Positions 50,341 through 60,000 of a stretch of DNA of 64,000 nt are shown piece after piece. A model generated the notes under the pieces. It was not told the DNA's origin. It worked only from the letters and a program-made list of their open reading frames with translations, and made no database searches. A program made the position numbers and the translations under genes. The stretch covers positions 1,302,001-1,366,000 of the forward strand of contig NZ_JAATJE010000001.1 in assembly GCF_011927695.1 (NCBI RefSeq). Reading direction: 5' to 3'. This DNA comes from Sphingomonas jejuensis (GTDB taxonomy: Bacteria > Pseudomonadota > Alphaproteobacteria > Sphingomonadales > Sphingomonadaceae). Position 1 is the first letter of the stretch, and every line of letters begins with the position of its first letter.

Positions 50341-50603
50341 TCGCGCTCTACCGCCCCGCGAACGGCAGCGAAGGTCGAGCCTTCATGGCACAGTGGTGCG
50401 CAAGATGCGCGCTCGATGCCGATGCCGAGGCTGGCGGAGGCTGCGAGATCCTCAGCCGAACCATGATCTTCCAGGTCGGTGACGCCGAGTATCCTGCCGA
50501 TTGGCGTGAGGACGGTCTGTCAGGACCACGATGCACCGCCTTCTGCTCGATCGACGGCACAGAGCCGCTTGATCCTGCTGCTGCGATCGGACTGCTCCTA
50601 TGA
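50337..50603 (+). CDS. Small cysteine-containing protein, 88 residues
   Basis: GTG 50337 (GTGA overlap). MIALYRPANGSEGRAFMAQWCARCALDADAEAGGGCEILSRTMIFQVGDAEYPADW. Cysteines at CARC and GGC may bind metal. It sits between the ParB-like pair and the ATPase. Unknown function. Confidence 0.5.
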   Translation: MIALYRPANGSEGRAFMAQWCARCALDADAEAGGGCEILSRTMIFQVGDAEYPADWREDGLSGPRCTAFCSIDGTEPLDPAAAIGLLL

Positions 50604-52279
50604 CCGATCTCGCCTACCTCGACGGCCACCACGCCATCATCGGCGCCAGCGATGCCGGCAAGACGTGGACGGCCAAGTATGGCGTCGAGCAGCTGCTCGG
50701 CCAGCAGCGCCACACGCTGATCATCGATCCGCTGGGCGTCTGGTACGGACTGCGCTCGTCGGCTGACGGCAAGGCGGCCGGCTTCGACATCCCCATCTTC
50801 GGCGGCCCGCACGGCGACGTCGCGATCCGCCCCACCGATGGCGAGGCGATCGCCGGCATCGTCGATGATCAGCGCGTATCTGCGATCGTCGACCTATCGG
50901 GCATGACGAACGGGTTGGATCAGCGCTCGTTCGTCCGCGACCTGGTCGCGCGGCTCCGGCGGCGATCGCCGGGCAACTTCCACTTCGTGGTCGACGAGGC
51001 GGATGAGTTCGTGCCGGAGAAGGTCCGCGACGACGTCGGCTACGCGCTCCAGGAAGACATGCTCTGGATCGCCAAGAAGGGGCGCTCCGCCGGCTGGGTG
51101 CAGACGCTCATCACGCAGCGCACCGCCGACATCGCCAAGTCGGCGCTGTCGCAGAGCCAGACGATCATCGCGCACCAGCTGATCGCGCCGCAGGATCAGA
51201 AGCCGTTCCTGGATTACGTCCGCACCCAGGGCTCGAAGGAAGAGCTGGAGAGGATTTCGGCCAATCTCGCCTCGCTTCAGCAAGGACACCGCTACGTCTA
51301 CTCGCCCAGGCGCCACGTTCTCGAATATGGACAGACGCCCGCGCTGACCACCTTCGACAGCTCGCGCACGCCGCCCGCCGGGCAGAGCCGCGTCGAGCCC
51401 CGCACCCTCGCGCAGCTCGACGTGTCGGCGATCGCCGCGGCGCTGGCGCCGCGCGACCCGAGCATCCCGGCCGATCCGGCTGCAGCCTACCAGCTCGGCA
51501 ACGCCGCCGGCGAAGCGCTGCTCCAGCGCGATCGGCGTATCGCCGAGCTGGAGGCCGACAAGATCGGGCTTGGGCAGAAGATCGAGGCGCTCTTCGCCGA
51601 GCGCCACGATCTTCTGGAAGGCATCAGGAACGCCGTCGCCGGCATCTCGGACGCCTTGTCCCACTTCACTCTCGACATGAGCGCTTTTCACGATCCCGCT
51701 CGTGAGTTGAAAGCGGCCCTCCCAGCTTACACGAGCGTTGAACCTGATCGGCAGCGACGCGACTCCGCGGCCGTAGATGCGCCGCCGGAAAGCCCCTCCG
51801 GCGGCGCAACATCCCCATCCGAACTGCGCGCCCTCGCCGGCCTCGCCGCGGTCTTCCCATCGGGCCTGACCGAGGCGGCTTGGGCGACGCGCACCGGCTA
51901 CGCGCGGAAGGGCGGCGCGTGGATCCGCCGGCGCAAGCGCTACGTCGACGACGGGCTGATCGAACAGCGGGACGGCCGATGGTTCGCGACCGATGCCGGC
52001 GTCAGAGCCGCCGGCGCCGCAGTCCCGGACATGCCGGCGCCCGGTATTGCGCTGGTGAATTGGTGGGCGGAGCGCTTGGGCGCGCCTGGCCGCGTGCTGC
52101 GGCTCCTCGCCAACGTCCATCCGCGCGCCCTCACCCGCGACGCGATCGCGGCCGAGCTGAACATGGCGCCAAAGGGCGGCGCCTTCCTCCGCCACCTGGG
52201 CGCCGTGAAAGCGGCCGAGCTGGTCGTCGAGGTCAAGCGGCGCCTGGCGATCGCCCCCGAGCTGATGGGGAACCGCTGA
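50600..52279 (+). CDS. HerA/FtsK-like P-loop ATPase with C-terminal winged helix
   Basis: 559 residues. Walker A GASDAGKT (15-22), Walker B FHFVVDEADE (127-136) and a Gln-containing LITQRTADIA sensor motif; the whole resembles HerA-type helicase/translocase ATPases. Past 300 there is a coiled-coil (RRIAELEADKIGLGQKIEALF) and a DNA-binding-like end (GYARKGGAWIRRRKRYVDDGLIEQ). HerA proteins move on double-stranded DNA or form pumps. No NurA nuclease is nearby. The ParB-like neighbours may load it on DNA (inference). Confidence 0.75.
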   Translation: MTDLAYLDGHHAIIGASDAGKTWTAKYGVEQLLGQQRHTLIIDPLGVWYGLRSSADGKAAGFDIPIFGGPHGDVAIRPTDGEAIAGIVDDQRVSAIVDLSGMTNGLDQRSFVRDLVARLRRRSPGNFHFVVDEADEFVPEKVRDDVGYALQEDMLWIAKKGRSAGWVQTLITQRTADIAKSALSQSQTIIAHQLIAPQDQKPFLDYVRTQGSKEELERISANLASLQQGHRYVYSPRRHVLEYGQTPALTTFDSSRTPPAGQSRVEPRTLAQLDVSAIAAALAPRDPSIPADPAAAYQLGNAAGEALLQRDRRIAELEADKIGLGQKIEALFAERHDLLEGIRNAVAGISDALSHFTLDMSAFHDPARELKAALPAYTSVEPDRQRRDSAAVDAPPESPSGGATSPSELRALAGLAAVFPSGLTEAAWATRTGYARKGGAWIRRRKRYVDDGLIEQRDGRWFATDAGVRAAGAAVPDMPAPGIALVNWWAERLGAPGRVLRLLANVHPRALTRDAIAAELNMAPKGGAFLRHLGAVKAAELVVEVKRRLAIAPELMGNR

Positions 52280-52590
52280 TGTCGATCGAGCGCATCGACC
52301 GCGCCTGGATCAAGGCGCACGGCGGCTCGACCCTCGAGCTGCACCTGAACATGGGGCGGGAGCATCGGCTGACACGCCGGGTCGTCGATCGCCGCACCAG
52401 CCAGCCGATCGGCCTCGCCTTCACCGACGTGAGCCGCCGGCGGACCGCGCGATCGCCGGCGACGGCGAGCCGCCACTGGCACGTCGAAACCATCGCCGAG
52501 CCGCTGTCCGACTTGGACGAGGCTCTGGATCTTCTCGACCTCGTCCGCCGCGGCGACGAGCTCGCCGACCAAGAAAGGTTCGCAGCATGA
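52279..52590 (+). CDS. Early phage hypothetical protein, 103 residues
   Basis: MSIERIDRAWIKAHGGSTL at start, shared base with the ATPase stop. The centre is basic (LTRRVVDRRTSQPIGLAF) and the end acidic (LSDLDEALDLLDLVRRGDELADQ). Coupled to the GapR-like gene by ATGA. No family. Confidence 0.5.
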   Translation: MSIERIDRAWIKAHGGSTLELHLNMGREHRLTRRVVDRRTSQPIGLAFTDVSRRRTARSPATASRHWHVETIAEPLSDLDEALDLLDLVRRGDELADQERFAA

Positions 52591-52826
52591 GCGACATCAT
52601 CGCGGCTGACCAGCTGCGCCTCCTGATCGAGCGCATCGAGCGGCTCGAGGAGGAGAAGCGGGGCACGCAGGACGACATCAAGGACGTCTATGCCGAGGCT
52701 AAGTCCACCGGGTTCGACGTAAAGACGATGCGCGCGATCGTGCGCCTGCGCCGGCTGGAAAAGCACCACCGGGACGAGGCCGACGCGCTGCTCGAAACCT
52801 ACCGCCAGGCGCTGGGGCTGCACTGA
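52587..52826 (+). CDS. GapR-like (DUF2312) protein
   Basis: 79 residues. DQLRLLIERIERLEEEKRGTQDDIKDVYAEAKSTGFDVKTMRAIVRLRRLEKHHRDEAD is the DUF2312/GapR signature. Host GapR binds overtwisted AT-rich DNA and aids replication fork progress. A phage copy may recruit host topoisomerases to phage DNA or mark its origin. Confidence 0.85.
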   Translation: MSDIIAADQLRLLIERIERLEEEKRGTQDDIKDVYAEAKSTGFDVKTMRAIVRLRRLEKHHRDEADALLETYRQALGLH

Positions 52827-53081
52827 TGAGCGATTTGACAAACGCACGTGCTGAGAGCAGCTTCCGGACCGTCACCGCGCAGATGGCGGTGATGCGGGAT
52901 GAAAGCCGCCTCAGCGAAGCGCCCCAAGGCGCGCCAGCTTATGCTGCGCGCCTTTCTCTATGGTCGGGCGTGCGGGGTCCCTTCGGGGGCGCCGCTTGCT
53001 TCGCTGCGGTCTTTCAACCCGCGCGTCCGGCCACCAGGTTGAAAGCTGTTGGTCGGACTTACTCAAGCGGAGTGAGCGACC

Positions 53082-53342
53082 ATGGCTATCGAGCACGGGC
53101 GGACGAACCGCCTCGCCCCCGACCCGGCGGGCAACCATTACATCATCAGCGAACAGGTCGAGTACGAGCTGCGAATGCTCGCCGAGGCGATGCGAACCAT
53201 CGCCGAATTATGCGACGGCTTCGAAGAGGAGCGGGCAGAGATGACCGTCCTTCAATTTGGTCCGCTGTTTCACGTCTTTGCGGAGCGCGCCGCCTCCCTC
53301 ACTGCCGAGAGCACAATGCCGCCTGGGCGGCGGATGTCATGA
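53082..53342 (+). CDS. Early phage hypothetical protein, 86 residues
   Basis: MAIEHGRTNRLAPDPAGNHYIISEQVEYELRMLAEAMRTIAELCDGFEEERAEM; GGAG 8 bases upstream. The core looks helical. The gap before it (52827-53081) carries a perfect 9-bp inverted repeat (53011-53019/53037-53045) and a possible 47-residue ORF (52899-53042) that I do not call. Confidence 0.55.
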   Translation: MAIEHGRTNRLAPDPAGNHYIISEQVEYELRMLAEAMRTIAELCDGFEEERAEMTVLQFGPLFHVFAERAASLTAESTMPPGRRMS

Positions 53343-53893
53343 GTGCGGCCGATCTTCCCGGCGAGCGCTGGCGTGAGATTGCTGGTTTCGAGGGCCTCTA
53401 CGAAGTCTCCGACTTCGGGCGAATACGAAGTTTAGCGCGGCAGACTGCTGTGTCTCGCGATGGAAGGTTCTCGTACGCGCGCTCTCAGCCAGCGCGCATC
53501 CTCAAGCCAACGCTCGCTAGTGGGGCTGCCCGTGTATCGCTTCATCGCGATGGCGAACAAAGCAAGGCGAACGTCGCGACACTGGTCGCTGACGCTTTCC
53601 TAGGCGACCGTTTGCCCGGCAAGGTGGTGATGCATCGGGACGGCAATCCAATGCATAATGGGTTGGGCAACCTCGTCATTGCTGACCGATCAGCAGTTGA
53701 GACGGCGAAGGGCGAGCGGGGGACCGGAGCACAAGGGCTCCGCAATTCTCAGGCGAAGATCGGCCCAGCGGATGCTGCCGAAATCCGCGCGTACGCCGGT
53801 CAAGAGACCCAGGCCAGCCTCGCAGATCGATACGGCATCTCAGTCGATCAGGTCAGTCGCATCCAGCGCGGTTTAAGTTGGAGGAGCGGCTGA
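53339..53893 (+). CDS. NUMOD4/HNH endonuclease
   Basis: 184 residues from ATG 53339 (MSAADLPGERWREIAGFEGLYEVSDFGRIRSLARQ), a NUMOD4 motif. It is followed by LVADAFLGDRLPGKVVMHRDGNPMHNGLGNLVIADRSAVETAKGERG (HNH_3 core) and an HTH end (ASLADRYGISVDQVSRIQRGLSW). The open frame extends upstream to 52826 in the same phase, but that extension overlaps other genes. Homing-type endonucleases of this class occur widely in phages. Confidence 0.85.
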   Translation: MSAADLPGERWREIAGFEGLYEVSDFGRIRSLARQTAVSRDGRFSYARSQPARILKPTLASGAARVSLHRDGEQSKANVATLVADAFLGDRLPGKVVMHRDGNPMHNGLGNLVIADRSAVETAKGERGTGAQGLRNSQAKIGPADAAEIRAYAGQETQASLADRYGISVDQVSRIQRGLSWRSG

Positions 53894-54237
53894 TGACGAT
53901 CCCCTCAATCGTCCGTCTTGACCAGCGCCTAAGTCGCGCTGCCGAGATCGGAAAAGGCATCAGGCTTGAGGCAGCCGACATCGAGCTTCTCGGCCGTCTT
54001 GGTCTCTTCAAACTCACCGGCGACGCAAAGGCCGACTTTCTCAAGGATCAGACCACATGGCGGGACGCGAGACGCCGCTCTATCGAAGGGGCAAATACTG
54101 GCTCGGGTGGGATGAGCGGCGGGACGGGACCCGTCGGTCTCCCTTCCTCACCACCTTCTGGTACGACCCCGCCGCGGGACGCGTCCGAAGCGCGTCAACG
54201 GGGACGGCGTCCGAGGACGAAGCCATCCTCGCTTTAG
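53893..54237 (+). CDS. Small protein before integrase, possible excisionase-type
   Basis: 114 residues from ATG 53893 (MTIPSIVRLDQRLSRAAEIGKGIRLEAADIELLGRLGLFKL), overlapping the integrase start by 181 bases. The helical LGRLGLFKLTGDAKADFLKDQ part is compact; the C-terminus read from the integrase overlap is disordered. Excisionases are often encoded immediately before int, but no classical Xis motif is seen. Confidence 0.5.
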   Translation: MTIPSIVRLDQRLSRAAEIGKGIRLEAADIELLGRLGLFKLTGDAKADFLKDQTTWRDARRRSIEGANTGSGGMSGGTGPVGLPSSPPSGTTPPRDASEARQRGRRPRTKPSSL

Positions 54238-55400
54238 ATCGGCGCTACCTTGCCGATTCCAGCGAGGCGCCGGCGTTCTGCGGCGCCTGCGGACAGCCCC
54301 TCGCCCAGGCGGCCGCCTACCTGCTGACCGACGCGATCGCCGACTATCGGCTCGAGTGGGGAGACGCGCGCGCGTCGGGCGACACGATCGAGGCGCGGCT
54401 GAAGCACGTCCAGGACTTCCTGGATGCCGAAGAGGCTCGCGGGGCGGAAGGTCGCTTCGGCATCGCCACGAGCTGCGCGGCCGCGTGCACGTCGACCTTC
54501 GTCACCGCGTTCCGCGCCTGGTCGCATCGTCAGCCGGTGGTCTGGAGGAACGGCGTAGGCCAGATCACGGTGACGAAGCCGCGATCGCCGGCATCGACGG
54601 AGGCGGCGATCGCGCAGGTCATCGCCGTGCTGAACCACGCGGCCAACGCGGATCCGCCGCGATCGGACAAACGCCCGACCTATCGGCCGCTGCCGCCAAA
54701 ACAGGTCCAACGGACGAGGCGCACACGCATCGGCATCGAGGAGCTCGCGCGGATGGTCGCCTACGCGGCCGAGCCGGACAAGCGCCGTGGCGCGCTGCAC
54801 GCCTTCATGGTCGCGTCGATCTGCACGATCGCGCGGCCGGGTGCCGTGGTGGACATCTGCGTCGCACCCGATCGCGGGCAATGGGCGTCCGGATCTCCGA
54901 CGATCGACCTCAACCCGGCCGGACGCGTCCAGAACAAGAAGGCGCGTCCGGTGCTTCCGGTGTTGCCGCTGCTGGACCAGTGGCTCTCGGCCGAGCTGCT
55001 CGCCTACCAGGCGCTTGCGGAGGAGGATCGCGTCGGGCGCGGCTTCCTCGTCAACTACTACGGCCGACCGGTCCAAAGCGTCGACAGCGCCTGGGCCGCC
55101 ATGCTCCGCGAGCTGCAGCTGCCGACAGGGCGGGAGTGGCGCCCCTACGTGCTGCGGCACAGCCTGGCGACGCTCGTGCGCAACCGCGGCGCCGAGGCAT
55201 GGGATCTTGAAGGCTTCATGGGGCATCGCCTCCCGAGCCAGACCGAGGTCTATGCACGCGGCGATTTTCTGAGCGTCCAGCGGGCGCTCCAGACCATCAT
55301 TGACGAGATCGAGCGGCTGGTGCCGGGCACGTTGCACCGGACCGGCACCGGAGCCGCCTCGCCCCTCAAGCGGAAGAGGGGAGCCGAAATGCCCGGATAA
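54057..55400 (+). CDS. Prophage tyrosine integrase
   Basis: 447 residues. The N-terminal two thirds hold arm and core domains; the catalytic part shows Arg in ASICTIARPGAVVDICV, Lys near NKKARPVLPV, His/Arg in YVLRHSLATLVRNRG, His in GFMGHRLPSQTEV and Tyr in TEVYARGDF. The gene ends 14 bases from the tRNA-Thr, in the usual int-attachment arrangement. It presumably catalysed integration at the 45-bp core. Confidence 0.9.
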   Translation: MAGRETPLYRRGKYWLGWDERRDGTRRSPFLTTFWYDPAAGRVRSASTGTASEDEAILALDRRYLADSSEAPAFCGACGQPLAQAAAYLLTDAIADYRLEWGDARASGDTIEARLKHVQDFLDAEEARGAEGRFGIATSCAAACTSTFVTAFRAWSHRQPVVWRNGVGQITVTKPRSPASTEAAIAQVIAVLNHAANADPPRSDKRPTYRPLPPKQVQRTRRTRIGIEELARMVAYAAEPDKRRGALHAFMVASICTIARPGAVVDICVAPDRGQWASGSPTIDLNPAGRVQNKKARPVLPVLPLLDQWLSAELLAYQALAEEDRVGRGFLVNYYGRPVQSVDSAWAAMLRELQLPTGREWRPYVLRHSLATLVRNRGAEAWDLEGFMGHRLPSQTEVYARGDFLSVQRALQTIIDEIERLVPGTLHRTGTGAASPLKRKRGAEMPG

Positions 55401-55414
55401 CCGCGACTTTTCGG

Positions 55415-55459
55415 TGGTGCCGCCTACAGGACTCGAACCTGTGACCCCCGCATTACGAA
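55415..55459. repeat. attR: 45-bp core within tRNA-Thr
   Basis: Identical to attL over 45 bases. It restores the 3' half of the tRNA gene so that the host keeps a working tRNA-Thr after integration. Confidence 0.93.
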
Positions 55460-55490
55460 TGCGATGCTCTACCAACTGAGCTAAGGCGGC
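55415..55490 (-). tRNA. tRNA-Thr (anticodon CGU)
   Basis: 76 bases on the minus strand: acceptor GCCGCCT pairs with AGGCGGC followed by discriminator A and encoded CCA; D-arm TTAGCTCAGTTGGTAGAGC; anticodon stem GCATT-CGTAATGC with loop containing CGT; T-arm with GGTTCGAGTCC. CGU reads ACG (Thr). The 3' 45 bases are the attachment core. Confidence 0.96.
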
Positions 55491-55611
55491 GCAGGGCATG
55501 CCGTTATCAGCGGGCGCCGCGGGTGACAAGCACCCCGTCGCCTTTACGCTTCATTGACGGTCTTCGTGGCACATCGTCGCCAGGTAACAATCGCCTGGGA
55601 CGAGGCTCGCA

Positions 55612-56901
55612 ATGGACAGGCTGGGGGATTTCGAGAGCGACGGCGACGACGCCGACACGCTGGAGCTCGAAATGGATGAAGGCGGCGTCGAATCGCCGGC
55701 GGGCATCGGCACGGATGAGCGCCGCCTCCATGTGCGCGCCTATAACTACTGGGTCTCGCTGCTTGGTGGCCGCGCCTACCCGTCGATCGAGGATCTCGAT
55801 CCGTCCACGCTGGACGAGTTCGGCCCGAACAGCGTGCTTCTGGATTTCACGGCCGGTGTCGAGGATCCCGGCATCTCGTGGCTCGGGCGCGATCTTCGCG
55901 AGGAATGCGGCCTGTCCCACAGCATCCGCAGCGTCGGGGACGTTCCCGGCCGCTCGCTGCTGTCGCGGCTGACCGATCATTATCTCCAGATCATCGCAAA
56001 CCGCGCGCCCGTCGGGTTCGAGGCGGAGTTCACCAACCTTCGCGGCAACGAGACCCTCTATCGCGGCATCCTGATGCCGTTCTCGTCCGATGATGACAGC
56101 ATCGATTTCGTCTATGGCGTGATCAGCTGGAAGGAGATCGCCGACACCGCGCTGACTCAAGGGCTGGAGGCGGAGATCGCCAACCTGCGCGCGCTGGAGG
56201 GTCAGGCGGCCGCCGCGATCGCTGCGGCAGACCGCAAGGTCGTCGCCATCAAGCCGCAGCGCGATGCCGTGCTGCAGGACAACGACGTGCCCGACCTGTC
56301 GGGCCTCGGCATCGCCGCCGATCTCGTCACGCGCCTGACGGACGCGCAGGCCACCGCCCGCAATGCGAAGGTGCAGGAAGGCCGCAGCCGCAACGCGCTC
56401 TACCAGGCGCTGGGCCGCGCCCATGATTTCGCGCTCGCCGCCGATGCCGCGCCGGACGATTTCGACCGCATTGTCGCCGAAGCGGGGCTGACCTCGCAGG
56501 ATCGCGCGCCGATGACGCCCGTGGTGAAGCTCGTCTTCGGCCGCGACTACGACAAGACGCGGCTGACCGAATATGCCGCCGCGCTCTCCTACGCGCGTCG
56601 CCGCAACGTGCCGCTCGGCGGCTTCCCTGCATTCGTTGAGGCGCAGGGTGGCGGGCTGAAGGCGCTGGTCGTGGCGGAACGCCGCCATCGCATGCCGGGC
56701 ATGGAGATCGATCGGGGCGAGGAAGCGCGGGAGAAGCTGCGCAACGCCACGCCCTGCGCTCTGATCGACGTCGAGACGCATGGCGACGAGTTCGTGGTGT
56801 TGATCGCCCGGCGGGAGGAGGACGGATCGCTCGCCGTGCTCGCGCCGCTGGAAGGCGATCGTGCCCTTCTGGAGCGTGCGGTGCGCCTCGGCGCGCGCTG
56901 A
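55612..56901 (+). CDS. PAS-like domain protein of sphingomonad type
   Basis: 429 residues. The first half resembles PAS_5-like proteins: RAYNYWVSLLGGRAYPSIEDLDPSTL, LREECGLSHSIRSVGDVPGRSLLSRLTDHY. The middle carries a coiled-coil and the C-terminus an unassigned domain of about 130 residues. It is first host gene right of the tRNA. PAS_5 proteins of this order are often of unknown function. A sensory role is likely. Confidence 0.65.
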   Translation: MDRLGDFESDGDDADTLELEMDEGGVESPAGIGTDERRLHVRAYNYWVSLLGGRAYPSIEDLDPSTLDEFGPNSVLLDFTAGVEDPGISWLGRDLREECGLSHSIRSVGDVPGRSLLSRLTDHYLQIIANRAPVGFEAEFTNLRGNETLYRGILMPFSSDDDSIDFVYGVISWKEIADTALTQGLEAEIANLRALEGQAAAAIAAADRKVVAIKPQRDAVLQDNDVPDLSGLGIAADLVTRLTDAQATARNAKVQEGRSRNALYQALGRAHDFALAADAAPDDFDRIVAEAGLTSQDRAPMTPVVKLVFGRDYDKTRLTEYAAALSYARRRNVPLGGFPAFVEAQGGGLKALVVAERRHRMPGMEIDRGEEAREKLRNATPCALIDVETHGDEFVVLIARREEDGSLAVLAPLEGDRALLERAVRLGAR

Positions 56902-57051
56902 CCGGCGCCGTTACGGCTCGCCCCGTCGCGGTCTTCCCGACGAGCCGGACGGCACCGCCGCCGGTCGGCGCCACAAAGGTTGAGAAAGCCCGGTGAAGGG
57001 CGTAGCCCGCCTGCAGGAACGCCCCCTGGGGCATGGATGCAGGTGATAAAG

Positions 57052-60000
57052 ATGGCAACGGCGACCCGCGACCGATCGGAGATGTCGGCGCAAGAGCTCA
57101 CGACCGCGCTGGCGACGGCGCTCACCGCCGGCCTGCTGCCGGGCGAAGGCGACAATTTCGGTGATGAAGCGCGGGACGAGGCGGCCCGCTTCCTGGCGGA
57201 CGTGGCCGCGCGCCGCCCCGCCGGCCAGGCGGCCATTCGGCTGGAGTCGGTGGCGAGCGATCGCGGCCGGCAGATGCGCCTTGCCGTTGTCAACGACGAC
57301 ATGCCCTTCCTGGTCGACTCCGTCGCGGCCACCATGCTGGCCCACGATCTCTCGATCGACCGTGTCATCCACCCCGTCGTCACCGTGCGTCGCGACGCCG
57401 ATGGCAAGCTGTTGAGCCTTTCCCGCGAGGCCGCCCCTGGGGAGCGGCGCGAATCCGTCATCTACATGGAGGTCGAGCGCGCCGACGCTCGCACGCGCCG
57501 CATCCTGCTGGACGAACTCGCCGCAAACCTCGTCCAGGTCCGGGCCGCCGTGTCGGACTGGCCGCTGCTGCAGGAAGCGATGCGCCTGGACGCCGATCGC
57601 CTGCCCGACGGGGAAGGCGCTGCCCTGATGCGCTGGCTGCTTGCCGGCAACTTCACGCTGCTGGCGCACGAGCGTCGATCGCGTGAGGGACAGGTCGAGG
57701 CCCCGCTCGGCATCGCACGCGTCGGATCGGTCCCGATCCTGTCGTCCGCCGCGCTTGATGCGGCCGCGCGCTACTTCGACGATGGCGGGGAATCGCCGCT
57801 GATCGTCAAGTCGAACCTGCTGTCGGTGGTCCACCGCCGTGTTCCGCTCGACGTGCTCATCGTACCGCGGCGGGAGGATGGCCGCACGGTTGAGCTTTCG
57901 ATCCATGCCGGGCTGTGGACCTCTGCCGCCCTCAACACCCACCCCGCAAAGGTGCCGCTGCTGCGCACCCGCCTTGCGCAGATCGGCGAGAAATACGGCT
58001 TCGATCCCGCGGGGCACGCGGGCAAGGCGCTTGCCCATGCCCTCAGCGCGCTGCCACACGACCTGCTGATCGCCTTCGCGCCTGACCGGCTGGAGCATGT
58101 GGCGCTCACCGCCATGTCGATCGCGGATCGCCCCCGCGCGAAGCTGCTGACGGTGTTGAGCGCGCTCGGGCGGCACCTGTTCTGCTTCGTCTGGCTCCCG
58201 CGCGACGAACTCAGCACCGCCCGGCGCGGCCAGATCGCCGACATGCTGACGGGCGCGACCGGCGCGACGATCCTCAACTGGAGCGTGGCGATGGAGGACG
58301 GCGCGGTGGCGCTGCTCCGCTACACGCTCGACATGCGCGGTGAGGTGCGCCAGCCGGACGCGGCGGCGCTGGACGCGGCGCTCGGCCGCCTCATGCGTGG
58401 ATGGACGCTCGCCGTCGAACAGTCGCTTTCTGACCGGAGCGATCCCGGCCGCGCCGCGCGCCTGGCGCTTCGCTATGCGGCGGCCTTTCCGCAGCATTAC
58501 CGCACCATCTACCTGCCCGGAGAGGCGGCGGCCGACACTCTGCGTCTGTCCGGTATCGAGGGGACGGAGGCGCGTGACGCGCGGTTGCTGCGCATCGACA
58601 GCGAACCGTCGGGCGAATGTCATCTGAAGGTCTACAGCGCGCGCCATCCGGTACCGTTGTCCGACATCGTTCCGGCGCTCGAGAATTTCGGCTTCCGCGT
58701 GATGGAAGAAACCTCGTTCGCCATGGACGGCGGTGCTGCCGGCTATATCCACGACTTCCGCCTGTCGCACGCGACGGGCGCCGATCCGCTCGTCTCCGCC
58801 GCGCCGATCGAGCAGGCGCTGTCATCCGTGCTGACGGGCACGGCCGAGAACGACGTCTTCAACCGCCTGATCATCGCTGCCGGCGTTGAGCCGCGTGCGG
58901 TCACGCTGTTCCGCGCCTGGTTCCGCTACCTGCGGCAGACCGGCCTGGCCTTTGGCTATGGCACCGTGGTGGACGCCCTCACCCGCACGCCGGCGGTGGC
59001 GCGCGGCATCGTCGACCTGTTCGGCGCGCGTCACGATCCCGACCGGGGCGACCATGGCGGCCATGCCGTGGCCGAGGCCAACCGCGCGCTGGACGAGGCG
59101 CTGGCGGGCGTCGCCGCTGCCGATGACGACCGCATCCTTCGCCTGCTGCGGGCGCTGGTGTCCGCGATCCTGCGCACCAATGCCTTTGCGCCCGCCGCAC
59201 AGGAGGCGCTCGCCTTCAAGCTCGACAGCCACCAGGTGCCCGGCCTGCCCGCACCGGTGCCGTGGCGTGAGATCTGGGTCTACAGCCCGCGCGTGGAAGG
59301 CATCCACCTGCGCGCCGGTCCGGTCGCGCGCGGCGGCCTGCGCTGGTCGGATCGTCGCGACGATTTCCGCACGGAGATCCTGGGCCTGATGAAGGCGCAG
59401 CGCGTGAAGAACGCGGTAATCGTCCCCACCGGTGCCAAGGGCGGCTTTTACCCGAAGCACTTGCCCGATCCCACGGTCAACCGCGACGCCTGGATGGCGG
59501 AGGGCACGGAAGCCTACCGCATTTTCATCCGCACGCTCTTGTCGATCACCGACAATATCGAAGGCGGGCGCGTCGTTCATCCCGATCGCGTCGTGATCCG
59601 CGACGGCGAGGACCCCTATTTCGTGGTCGCCGCGGACAAGGGCACCGCCAGCTTCTCCGACGTCGCCAACCGCATCGCGCTTGATCGCGGATTCTGGCTC
59701 GGCGACGCCTTCGCCTCCGGCGGCTCCAACGGCTATGACCACAAGGCGATGGGCATCACCGCCAAGGGCGCCTGGGTATCGGTGCAGCGGCACTTCGCCG
59801 AAGCCGGCGTGGACGTCCAGACGGAGGAAGTCACCGTCGCGGGCGTCGGCGACATGTCGGGTGACGTGTTCGGCAACGGCATGCTGCTGTCGGAAACGCT
59901 GAAGATCGTCGCGGCGTTCGATCACCGGCACATCTTCCTTGATCCCACGCCCGATCCCGCGCGCTCCTTTTCCGAACGCGCGCGCCTGTTCGCGCTGCCG

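Larger units (their letters stand above)
10585..55459. mobile_element. Siphovirus-type prophage integrated in tRNA-Thr(CGU)
   Basis: A perfect 45-bp direct repeat bounds the element (10585-10629 and 55415-55459). The right copy lies in an intact tRNA-Thr gene and the left copy is a 3' tRNA fragment. Inside are an integrase abutting the right site, a repressor/Cro region, terminase, portal, HK97-type capsid, tail, tape measure and lysis genes. That is the full structural set for a long-tailed, non-contractile phage. Damage I can see is one stop codon in the DNA methylase, so the element may be inducible. A second, P4-type integrase near the left end suggests a composite history. Confidence 0.93.

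Noticed and set aside
50600-52279. HerA-NurA defence/repair pair
   Set aside because: The ATPase is HerA-like, but no NurA or SIR2 partner lies near it, so a known HerA-based defence system cannot be claimed.
52899-53042. 47-residue ORF beginning MKAASAKRPKARQ
   Set aside because: It has a plausible start peptide but no clear ribosome site and lies in a hairpin-rich gap. Not enough support to list as a gene.
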